A stretch of 5,229 nt of DNA from Desulfovibrio sp. UBA6121 (GCA_002422505.1 DIVX01000129.1:25480-30708), one strand, 5' to 3'; shown: positions 1 to 5,229, counted from the first letter of the stretch. Notes: generated by a model not told the origin, from the letters alone. Numbers and translations are program-made.

Positions 1-154
1 CGCCCAGGCTCATCATGCCCGGGGTGAGCACAAAGGCCCCGCCGGAGCCGATGAACCCGCTCACCAGGCCGCCAATGAAGCCGACGATGAACAAGAAGAT
101 GATGGAGGACGTGGTCAGGTCGATGAATTTCAGAGTATCGAGAGCGACATCCAT
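1..154 (-). CDS. TauE/SafE family anion exporter, N-terminal part
   Basis: This is the beginning of an integral membrane permease of the TauE/SafE (DUF81) family, whose members export sulfite, sulfoacetate or related organosulfur anions. Only 51 codons are present; the gene runs off the left edge and full-length members are usually about 250 to 450 residues. The start at 154 is supported by an AAGGAG ribosome binding site (rc of 161..166) six bases upstream. After a short polar start, a hydrophobic helix begins near residue 17 and runs into the family's glycine-rich motif: GGLVSGFIGSGGAF (residues 28-41) followed by TPGMMSLG. This repeated-type motif is what identifies the family. The gene is the last visible member of the leftward operon, 27 bases after the 98-residue membrane protein. 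The SulP neighbour makes a sulfur-oxyanion substrate plausible, but the substrate is an inference and cannot be decided from this fragment. Confidence 0.88.
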   Translation of the reverse strand, partial: MDVALDTLKFIDLTTSSIIFLFIVGFIGGLVSGFIGSGGAFVLTPGMMSLG

Positions 155-181
155 GGCAGACTCCTTCTTTTGCGCGCTGCG

Positions 182-478
182 CTAGGCGTTGAGAGTGGCG
201 CGCACTTCGGGGCGCTTGGTCTTGGTGGCCTGCACGGTCTTGGACGGAACATTGGCGGTTATGCCCAGCGCGCTCCACAGGTTGGAGGCGAAGCCGCCGT
301 GCACATAGGAAACCAGGAACACCGTGGCGATGGGCGCTGCCGCGTACACTCCGCCCCGCGCGAACAGTTCCGTAATGGCGTTGGCATGCTGGAACACCGC
401 GCCATAAACCGCCGCGCTGGCCACGCCGAATCCGATCATCTTCAGCAGCGCCTGCTTTTTCGTCACTTCCTGAGCCAT
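182..478 (-). CDS. Small two-helix inner-membrane protein next to the TauE/SafE exporter
   Basis: This is a 98-residue protein of unknown function. I cannot assign a named family. Two hydrophobic segments are visible: residues about 11-29 (LLKMIGFGVASAAVYGAVF) and about 43-60 (GVYAAAPIATVFLVSYVH). A short motif, HGGFASNLWSALG (60-72), follows the second helix and looks like a conserved functional patch. The C-terminus is polar and basic (TKTKRPEVRATL), so it is probably cytosolic or otherwise exposed. The start at 478 is chosen because AGGAGG sits five bases upstream. An in-frame ATG at 520, preceded by GGAG, would add 14 polar residues and remains possible. The gene lies between the SulP permease (75-base gap) and the TauE/SafE gene (27-base gap). 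It is therefore likely co-transcribed and may be a small accessory subunit of one of the two transporters; that role is inferred from position only. Confidence 0.8.
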   Translation of the reverse strand: MAQEVTKKQALLKMIGFGVASAAVYGAVFQHANAITELFARGGVYAAAPIATVFLVSYVHGGFASNLWSALGITANVPSKTVQATKTKRPEVRATLNA

Positions 479-483
479 GTCTT

Positions 484-489
484 CCTCCT
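484..489 (-). promoter_or_regulatory. Ribosome binding site deciding the start of the 98-residue gene
   Basis: On the minus strand this reads AGGAGG, a full match to the Shine-Dalgarno core, five bases before the ATG at 478. It falls inside the reading frame of the alternative longer form starting at 520, which has only GGAG six bases upstream. This favours the shorter 98-residue product, though both could be used. Confidence 0.6.
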
Positions 490-553
490 GGTGGTTATGT
501 TCCTGGCGAAGCTCCGCCATTTTGATCTCCGTGGGGCGAGGTGACGGTTGGCC

Positions 554-2758
554 TTATGGCTTCGCCGCATGTATCCGCTGGCCCAAGTGCCGTGCCGTGG
601 TCGGCTGGGCCTTGCCGCGAGCGCCGGTTCCCGACCGGGCCATGGGCAGGAAGGAAAGCAGCGGGCAGGAGCAGCGGCAGGAGGCATCCTCCGCCCGCTC
701 ATGCACGACCCGGATCGCCGTGGCCGCGTTGGGGAAAATATGGTCCTGGCCGAGTTTCTCCACGAGGTGGCAGCGGCGCAGCACGCCCATGACGGATTCG
801 TTCACGCCCGCCAGGGAGAAGTCCACTTTCGCGCGGCGGCAGGTGTCCACAATCCTGGACAAGGCCTCCATGCCCGAGGCGTCCATGCCGTTGATGCCCT
901 TGGCCACAAGGATGATGTGCCGCAAGTTGGGTTTGGCCAGCCGCCGGTCGGTGATGGTGTCTTCCAGGTAGCTTGCGTTGGCGAAGAACAGCGGTCCTTC
1001 AAAGCGGATGACGTCCACATGCTCACATTCGGCGAGCTCGTATTCCTTCGCGCTGCGCAGGATGTTGTCCTCGGCCAGGGACAGCGAACTGACCTTGGGG
1101 CGCATGCTCTTGTACAGGAAGACCCCCAGCGAGAGCGCCACGCCGATCATGATGCCCTTGTCCAGGTGCGGCGCGAAAATGAGGGTTGCGGCAAAGGTGA
1201 CAGCGGCGGCGACGCCGTCGAACTTCTGGGCCTGCCACGCGTGGACGATGCCCGAGAAATTCAGCAGGCCCACCACGGCCATCATGATCACCGCGGCAAG
1301 CACAGCCTGCGGCAGGTGATACAAAAGCGGAGTGAAGAACAGCAGCACGCCCAGAACCACCACGCTGGTGATGACGCTGGACATTCCCGTCACCGCTCCG
1401 GCCTGCAGGTTGACGGCGGAGCGTGAAAAAGAGCCCGACACGGGATAGCTGCTTGTCGTCGCGCCAAGGAGATTGGCCAGTCCCTGGCCGATGAGCTCCT
1501 GGTTGGGGTCGAGGCGCTGCCCGGTCTTGTCGGCGATGGCCTTGGCGATGGAGATCGCCTCCATGAAGCCCAGGATGGCGATGATCATCGCATAGGACAA
1601 AAGGTGCATGGCCGCGCTGGTCTCGAACTTGGGCAGGGAGAAGCTCGGCAAGCCTTCGGGTATTGCGCCCACCACGGCGCCGCCGCCGCTGAGCAGCAGC
1701 GCCTCCGGGCTCAGGGGGATGTTGCCGACCTTGATGCGCCAGGTGCGCCCGTCCGTCTCGGCTCCGGCGGGCAGGGCGTCAGCCGGGTAGACGCTCGGCC
1801 CAGCAGGCTCCCGCACGATGGCGAACAGCATGGAGCGCAATGCCGCGCGCTGGTGCCGGGCCGCAAGCTTTTGCCGCTCCATGTCGTGGTTGACCCGCAT
1901 CAGCTCGCTTTCCGCGACGATCTGCGCGTTGAAGTCGCCCTGCTTCTTCGCCGCTTCCAGGGCCGTCGTGTGCTCCCTGCGCTCGGTGGACAGCCCGCGC
2001 ACGCGCTCGGTCGCGGCGTTAAAGGCCGTGACCGCCGTAATGGCCGGGGGAGATTTGATGGCCGAGAGTTCCAGCTTGGTGTTGTGCTCAAAGCCCGTGG
2101 CCCAGGAGAGCACCGAAGTGACCACCACGGCTGCGAGCACGGCGGGAATCTTCGGTGAAAGGCGCTTCAGCCCGATCATGATGGCGAGGGCCAGAAGCCC
2201 CATGCCCAGGGTCGGCCAGTGGGTATAGTGCACAGCGGAGGACAGGACATTGCACACGGTCTCGTAATGGTGCTCGGCGCTGTCCACGGACACGCCGAAC
2301 ATCTTGGACAGCTGGCTTGAGGCGATGATGAGGGCCGCCGCGTTGGTGAAGCCGTTCACCACCGGGTGCGACAGGAAGTTCACCACCAGGCCCAGCCGGA
2401 AGACGCCCAGGGAGAGCTGGAACAGGCCCACAAAGACCGACAGCGCGATGGCGTAGGCGATGTAGCTCTCGCTCCCGGCCGTGGCCAGGGGCTCAAGGCT
2501 GGCCGCCGTCATCAGGGAGACGACCGCCACGGGGCCGGTGGCGAGCTGGCGGCTGGAGCCGAACAGCGACGCGACCAGGGGGGGGAGAAAGGCCGCATAC
2601 AGACCATAATAGGCCGGAAGCCCGGCGAGCTGCGCATAGGCCATGCTTTGCGGAATAAGCACCAGCGCGACGGTCATGCCTGCCATCGCGTCACGCTTGA
2701 GCGCCCCGATGCTCAAGTCTTTGAACCAGGCAAGAAAGGGCAGGATTTTCGTCAACAT
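554..2758 (-). CDS. SulP family anion permease (SLC26-type) with STAS domain
   Basis: This is an inner-membrane secondary transporter of the SulP/SLC26 family, which moves sulfate, bicarbonate or other anions. The 734 residues are longer than the usual 500-600. The start at 2758 has GGAG five bases upstream. The first membrane repeat (TM1-7, residues about 24-222) carries IPQSMAYAQLAGLPAYYGLY (35-54), TGPVAVVSLMT (74-84) and HPVVNGFTNAAALI (131-144). The second repeat begins near 380, after IPEGLPSFSLP (366-376), and contains SYPVSGSFSRSAVNLQAGA (437-455). A cytosolic STAS domain spans about 573-690 with the loop MDASGMEAL (625-633), where Ser628 corresponds to the phosphorylatable position of anti-sigma antagonists. 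Two oddities: about 130 extra residues (226-360) between TM7 and TM8, rich in charged helix, and a 47-residue tail with Cys-Arg-Cys-Ser-Cys (694-698). The neighbouring TauE/SafE exporter and Usp-like protein suggest regulated anion homeostasis. Family assignment is firm; sulfate as substrate is only likely. Confidence 0.95.
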   Translation of the reverse strand: MLTKILPFLAWFKDLSIGALKRDAMAGMTVALVLIPQSMAYAQLAGLPAYYGLYAAFLPPLVASLFGSSRQLATGPVAVVSLMTAASLEPLATAGSESYIAYAIALSVFVGLFQLSLGVFRLGLVVNFLSHPVVNGFTNAAALIIASSQLSKMFGVSVDSAEHHYETVCNVLSSAVHYTHWPTLGMGLLALAIMIGLKRLSPKIPAVLAAVVVTSVLSWATGFEHNTKLELSAIKSPPAITAVTAFNAATERVRGLSTERREHTTALEAAKKQGDFNAQIVAESELMRVNHDMERQKLAARHQRAALRSMLFAIVREPAGPSVYPADALPAGAETDGRTWRIKVGNIPLSPEALLLSGGGAVVGAIPEGLPSFSLPKFETSAAMHLLSYAMIIAILGFMEAISIAKAIADKTGQRLDPNQELIGQGLANLLGATTSSYPVSGSFSRSAVNLQAGAVTGMSSVITSVVVLGVLLFFTPLLYHLPQAVLAAVIMMAVVGLLNFSGIVHAWQAQKFDGVAAAVTFAATLIFAPHLDKGIMIGVALSLGVFLYKSMRPKVSSLSLAEDNILRSAKEYELAECEHVDVIRFEGPLFFANASYLEDTITDRRLAKPNLRHIILVAKGINGMDASGMEALSRIVDTCRRAKVDFSLAGVNESVMGVLRRCHLVEKLGQDHIFPNAATAIRVVHERAEDASCRCSCPLLSFLPMARSGTGARGKAQPTTARHLGQRIHAAKP

Positions 2759-2819
2759 CGCTTCTCCAGGTGCAGTGCGCCGGCTCGCCAGACGAGGCCA
2801 ATGATTGGGCGATTCTTCT

Positions 2820-3359
2820 TCAGCATTTCAGGGAAAATTCCGGCACCATGAGCGCCGCCTGCCGCCGCTCGGCCTCTGCCCTGCGGGTAATGACGAACTC
2901 CACGCGCCGCAGCTCCAGGCTCACGGTGGAGAGCACCTCTGCCCGCTGGCCGCGCCGCAGAATGTGCGCGCAGGCCACGCCGCGCCGGGCGGCCTCCTCG
3001 AACAACGCGGCGGCGGCCTGCCGGGCCGTGGCCTCGCAGCCGCCCTCGTTGCGGCCGCAGCCGCACACGCTCAAAAGCACCAGGTCAAAGGCCAGGCGCT
3101 CGGCCAGGTTCACGCTGTAGGCGGCCATGGATTCGGGCACGCCGTCCTCGTCCGCCAGCACCAGAATTTTGCGGTGCTCGGCGTGGAACTCGCCCAGAAT
3201 CGCCCGCGCCATATCGCCTTCCCCGGCCTCGGCCAGGGAAAGCGCCTCGCCGTAGGTCTCAATCGCTTCGCGCCAGCCGTTGCGCAGCCGCAGGGAAAAC
3301 TCCGGGCGGAGGGGGCGAAGCTCTTGCTTTTCGCTGGGTTTGCGTGGGGTCTTGGGCAT
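2820..3359 (-). CDS. Universal-stress-protein-like protein, divergent, cysteine-containing
   Basis: This is a 179-residue, probably cytosolic protein with a C-terminal half that fits the UspA alpha/beta fold. The first strand, KILVLADEDGVPESMAAYS (64-82), matches the typical ILVxxDGSxxSxxA pattern and is followed by a helix and a second strand (FDLVLLSVCG, 91-100). GVACAHILRRGQRAEVLSTV (127-146) matches the region where Usp proteins read GDPAEEI, and VEFVITRR (153-160) is the next core strand. The glycine-rich ATP-binding loop (GxxGx9GS) that should follow is absent; the sequence goes to AEAERRQAALMVPEF instead, so ATP binding is doubtful. Residues 1-60 are an extra, mainly helical segment. 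Cysteines 99, 101, 108, 130 and 179 are unusual. The start at 3359 has only a weak ribosome binding site and lies 20 bases after the stop of the upstream small gene, which suggests translational coupling. An upstream ATG at 3473 would overlap that gene by over 90 bases and is rejected. It sits 61 bases before the permease gene and may regulate it. Confidence 0.82.
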   Translation of the reverse strand: MPKTPRKPSEKQELRPLRPEFSLRLRNGWREAIETYGEALSLAEAGEGDMARAILGEFHAEHRKILVLADEDGVPESMAAYSVNLAERLAFDLVLLSVCGCGRNEGGCEATARQAAAALFEEAARRGVACAHILRRGQRAEVLSTVSLELRRVEFVITRRAEAERRQAALMVPEFSLKC

Positions 3360-3379
3360 GGCGGCGTGCTCGGACCGAA

Positions 3380-3556
3380 CTAGGCCTTGAGGCTGGGGCG
3401 CTGCCGCCTGGTTTGGGCCGTGGCGCGGGCGGCGGCCTTTTCGGCCTGTTTGCGCGCGCGTTCGCCCAGGCACTCGCTTGCCTCAAGGGGCAGGTTGCGC
3501 TCGGCAAAGGTGGCGGCGGCAAAAGTCGTTTCCATCGTGTCACGCAGGCTGTTCAT
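3380..3556 (-). CDS. Small hypothetical protein, first gene of the leftward operon
   Basis: This is a 58-residue protein of unknown function. It is predicted to be soluble, with an acidic-to-neutral helical first half (MNSLRDTMETTFAAATFAER, 1-20) and a strongly basic, Ala/Arg/Lys-rich second half (residues 31-58). No domain is recognised. It is taken as real because almost every codon ends in G or C as in its neighbours, and it ends 20 bases before the next gene in the same direction. The start at 3556 is preceded by GAGGGG five bases upstream. In-frame ATGs at 3634, 3613 and 3601 would lengthen the product, but the added residues look like non-coding sequence and reach into the AT-rich control region. 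The basic tail could contact nucleic acid or a partner protein; that is speculation. Confidence 0.65.
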   Translation of the reverse strand: MNSLRDTMETTFAAATFAERNLPLEASECLGERARKQAEKAAARATAQTRRQRPSLKA

Positions 3557-3686
3557 GGCGACCCCTCGGGTAGGCGTTTGTGTTTGGCCCGCTTCTTTCA
3601 TGGGACATGCCATGGGGAGCCGTTCACGCAACACATTGAAATAGCAAGAGATGCTAATTCAAGACTCCAAGCCTGCGCGACGGATG

Positions 3687-3703
3687 TGTTGCGAATCGCA
3701 ACA
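3687..3703. promoter_or_regulatory. Perfect 17-bp palindrome, candidate operator 1
   Basis: The sequence TGTTGCGAATCGCAACA has two perfect 8-base arms around one central base. Perfect palindromes of this length in an AT-rich divergent intergenic region are typical of dimeric repressor or activator sites. The odd-length 8-1-8 arrangement recalls the 7-1-7 layout of Fur-family boxes, but the bases do not match a Fur, PerR, Rex, FNR or CRP consensus that I know. The regulator is unknown. Confidence 0.6.
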
Positions 3704-3724
3704 TGCTTTGAATACGTCGAAGGC

Positions 3725-3730
3725 AATATA
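3725..3730 (-). promoter_or_regulatory. Possible -10 element for the leftward operon
   Basis: On the minus strand this reads TATATT, five of six bases of the sigma-70 -10 consensus, in the AT-rich part of the control region. No good -35 box lies 16-18 bases upstream, so an activator would be needed. If real, transcription would start near 3718, placing operator 1 just downstream of the start and operator 2 centred about 65 bases upstream. This is a weak prediction. Confidence 0.25.
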
Positions 3731-3760
3731 CTTGATTTATTGACTTATCACTGTGCAACA

Positions 3761-3780
3761 CAACACTAGGCCAAGTGTTG
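3761..3780. repeat. Inverted repeat CAACACT / AGTGTTG
   Basis: Perfect 7-base arms (3761..3767 and 3774..3780) surround a 6-base spacer. The right arm overlaps candidate operator 2. A related pair, TGCAACA (3754..3760) and TGTTGCA (3776..3782), brackets it. It could be a further protein-binding site or a by-product of clustered half-sites; there is no T-tract, so a terminator is unlikely. Confidence 0.4.
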
Positions 3781-3792
3781 CAATTTGCAGCA
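3776..3792. promoter_or_regulatory. Imperfect 17-bp palindrome, candidate operator 2
   Basis: The sequence TGTTGCAATTTGCAGCA has the same 8-1-8 design and the same TGTTGC start as the palindrome at 3687..3703, with one mismatch between its arms. The two centres lie 89 bases apart, so one dimeric regulator could bind both. It is nearer to the rightward Lon-type gene. Confidence 0.5.
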
Positions 3793-3914
3793 CATGACAA
3801 GACCAGGGGTGACAACGCCAAGCGGAGCGCTTTTGACACCAGGAGAAACTCTGGCGTAAGCAGGATGATTGGAACCAGAAACCATGCGGCAGCACGCGCT
3901 GGAGAGGAGAGCGG

Positions 3915-5229
3915 ATGTTATTTTTCCGGAAGACCGAAGAAGAAGCGGCTGGACCAACCAAGGGGCTGGACGAACTGCGCGGCCAGGTGGACGGGGCCGC
4001 CCTGCCCGAGGCCGTGGCCGCAGTTGTGGCCAAAGAGCTGGCGCGGCTGGACAAAACCGACCCCTCCGTGGCCGAGTACGCCATCGGGCTCAACTACATC
4101 GACTGGTTGAGCGGCCTGCCCTGGCACAACGCCACTGCGGATTGCCTGGACTTCGCCCGGGTGGAAAAGACCCTGAGCGACCGGCACTTCGGCCTGGACC
4201 ACGTGAAGGAGCGCCTGCTGGAATATCTGGCCGGGCGCACCCTGGCCGCCAGCGCCCCGCCCCACGTGCTGGTGGTGGACGACGAAGAGATAGCCCGCAC
4301 CAATCTTGCCCACGTGCTGAAAAAAGAGGGCTACGCCGTGCGCACCGCCGCCAACGGCGTGGAGGCCCTGGAGCAGGTGCGCGCCTGGAGCTTCGACCTC
4401 ATCGTCACCGACCTCAAGATGGACAAGATGGACGGCATGACGCTGCTGGCCGAGGCGGGCCGCCTTTCCCCGGCCACGCAAATCATCATTGTCACCGGCT
4501 TCGCCACGGTGCAGTCCGCCGTGCAGGCCATGCGCACCGGCGCGGCCCACTACCTCACCAAGCCCATCAGCCTGGACGAACTGCGCGGCACCGTGCGCGA
4601 GCTGCTGGCCCGCCGCAAGGGCCTGGCCCCGGCGCGCGGCCCGGTGCTCTGCTTCACCGGCCCCCCCGGCACGGGCAAAACCAGCATCGGCATGGGCATA
4701 GCCGAGGCCCTGGGCCGCAAGTTCCACCGCATGTCCATGGCCGGCCTGCGCGACGAAGCCGAGCTGCGCGGCCACCGCCGCACCTACGTGGGGGCCATGC
4801 CCGGCAAGATCATCCAGGCCATCCGCCGCCTGGGGGTGAACAACCCCGTCATCATGCTCGACGAAATAGACAAGGTCGGCCAGGACTTTCGCGGCGATCC
4901 CGGCGCGGTGTTCCTGGAGATTCTGGACCCCGAGCAAAACCGCTCCTTCCTCGACCTCTTCGTGGACGTGCCCTTCGACCTCTCGCAGGTGATGTTCATC
5001 GCCACCGCCAACGACCTTTCCCGCCTGGACGCGCCCCTGCAGGACCGCCTGGAGGTGGTGCACTTCCCCGGCTACACCGAGGCCGAGAAAGAGCAGATAG
5101 CCCTGCGGCACCTGGCCCCCCGCCAATGCATGGAGCACGGCCTGACCCACCCGGTGCCCACCTTCACCCCGCAGGCCGTGCGCGCGCTCATCCGCGACTA
5201 CACGCGCGAGGCGGGCGTGCGCAACCTGG
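3915..5229 (+). CDS. Lon-type AAA+ protease with an embedded response-regulator receiver domain, N-terminal part
   Basis: This is a cytosolic ATP-dependent protease of the Lon (S16) family, predicted to be switched by phosphorylation. The start at 3915 has AGGAG five bases upstream. 438 codons are visible before the right edge. Residues about 17-112 match the helical neck in front of the Lon ATPase (NYIDWLSGLPW, 60-70; HFGLDHVKERLLEYLA, 91-106). A complete receiver domain follows (116-236): acidic pair D122/D123, phospho-acceptor D166 (IVTDLKMD), T194 and K216 (YLTKP). The Lon AAA+ module then resumes with RGPVLCF: Walker A GPPGTGKT (249-256), RDEAELRGHRRTYVGAMPGK (279-298), Walker B VIMLDEIDK (312-320), GDPGAVFLEILDPEQN (327-342), sensor asparagine N366 and arginine finger R378. 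YTREAGVRNL (429-438) starts the family's C-terminal lid. The large N-terminal LAN substrate-binding domain is missing. The Ser-Lys protease domain is expected beyond the window but not seen. Divergent from the transporter operon; the partner kinase is not in view. Confidence 0.93.
   Translation, partial: MLFFRKTEEEAAGPTKGLDELRGQVDGAALPEAVAAVVAKELARLDKTDPSVAEYAIGLNYIDWLSGLPWHNATADCLDFARVEKTLSDRHFGLDHVKERLLEYLAGRTLAASAPPHVLVVDDEEIARTNLAHVLKKEGYAVRTAANGVEALEQVRAWSFDLIVTDLKMDKMDGMTLLAEAGRLSPATQIIIVTGFATVQSAVQAMRTGAAHYLTKPISLDELRGTVRELLARRKGLAPARGPVLCFTGPPGTGKTSIGMGIAEALGRKFHRMSMAGLRDEAELRGHRRTYVGAMPGKIIQAIRRLGVNNPVIMLDEIDKVGQDFRGDPGAVFLEILDPEQNRSFLDLFVDVPFDLSQVMFIATANDLSRLDAPLQDRLEVVHFPGYTEAEKEQIALRHLAPRQCMEHGLTHPVPTFTPQAVRALIRDYTREAGVRNL

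Larger units (their letters stand above)
3557..3914. promoter_or_regulatory. Divergent intergenic control region
   Basis: These 358 bases separate the leftward transporter operon from the rightward Lon-type gene and should hold the promoters of both. The stretch from about 3630 to 3790 is markedly richer in A and T than the rest of the window, as expected for promoters. It contains two 17-bp palindromes of the same design, additional GCAACA/TGTTGC half-sites (3628..3633, 3755..3760) and a separate inverted repeat. No convincing gene was found here. The segment from about 3793 to 3900 shows no recognisable element and would be the 5' leader of the Lon-type gene. Confidence 0.75.

Noticed and set aside
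548..1426. Open frame of 292 codons on the plus strand opposite the SulP gene, with further ones at 1604..2158 and 2366..2851
   Set aside because: They lie opposite strongly supported permease sequence, have Arg/Gly/His/Gln-rich composition and show no domain.
1578..1591. Perfect 14-bp palindrome GCGATGATCATCGC
   Set aside because: It lies inside TM8 of the permease and encodes conserved hydrophobic residues (MIIAI); repeated ATG/ATC codons explain the symmetry.
2794..2815. CCAAT...ATTGG inverted repeat in the gap before the SulP gene
   Set aside because: The arms are only about four perfect base pairs with a mismatch beyond, and there is no T-tract, so neither an operator nor a terminator is supported.
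2805..3383. Open frame of 192 codons on the plus strand opposite the Usp-like gene
   Set aside because: The minus-strand frame contains recognisable Usp strands and fits the operon; this one is low-complexity and has no credible ribosome binding site.
3769..3783. Possible sigma-54 (-24/-12) promoter, AGGCCA...TTGCA
   Set aside because: The spacing between the GG and GC elements is one base too short, and sigma-54 promoters do not tolerate that; the TTGC is also part of the candidate operator.
3775..4110. Open frame of 111 codons on the plus strand overlapping the start of the Lon-type gene
   Set aside because: It begins in the control region without a ribosome binding site and runs out of frame through the Lon neck coding sequence, giving a Trp/Pro/Ser-rich product.
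3918..5150. Long open frame of 410 codons on the minus strand opposite the Lon-type gene
   Set aside because: It mirrors a clear Lon/REC coding sequence on the plus strand. Its His/Gly/Ala/Val-rich product has no recognisable domain and is typical of antisense frames in GC-rich genes.

Overview
The window is GC-rich and reads like a sulfate-reducing delta-proteobacterium of the Desulfovibrio group (Desulfobacterota). That placement is an inference. It rests on codon use (C or G preferred at third positions), a SulP anion permease beside a TauE/SafE anion exporter, and a two-component receiver domain built into a Lon-type protease. No rRNA, tRNA, insertion sequence, CRISPR array or phage gene is visible.

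Layout. Two transcription units point away from each other out of a shared control region of about 360 bases (3557..3914). Leftward (minus strand) run five closely spaced genes, read from right to left: a 58-residue unknown protein (3380..3556); a 179-residue protein with a universal-stress-protein-like fold (2820..3359); a 734-residue SulP permease with a C-terminal STAS domain and an unusual periplasmic insertion (554..2758); a 98-residue two-helix membrane protein (182..478); and the first 51 codons of a TauE/SafE exporter that continues beyond the left edge (1..154). Gaps are 20, 61, 75 and 27 bases and no terminator-like hairpin was seen in them, so one operon is likely. Rightward runs a single gene that leaves the window after 438 codons (3915..5229). 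It encodes a Lon-family AAA+ protein whose ATPase module is preceded by a complete response-regulator receiver domain, placed exactly between the Lon neck helices and the Walker A strand.

How the parts may work together. The leftward operon pairs an importer family (SulP) with an exporter family (TauE/SafE) and adds a stress-type regulatory protein and two small accessory proteins. A role in sulfate, sulfite or another anion's homeostasis is plausible, but the substrate cannot be read from sequence. The rightward gene looks like a phosphorylation-controlled Lon machine. The shared intergenic region carries two 17-bp palindromes of the same design (TGTTGC...GCARCA) plus extra half-sites, so one DNA-binding regulator probably controls one or both units.

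The most interesting item is the Lon/receiver fusion. All phosphotransfer residues and all visible ATPase residues are intact, the usual large Lon N-terminal substrate-binding domain is absent, and the protease domain lies outside the window.
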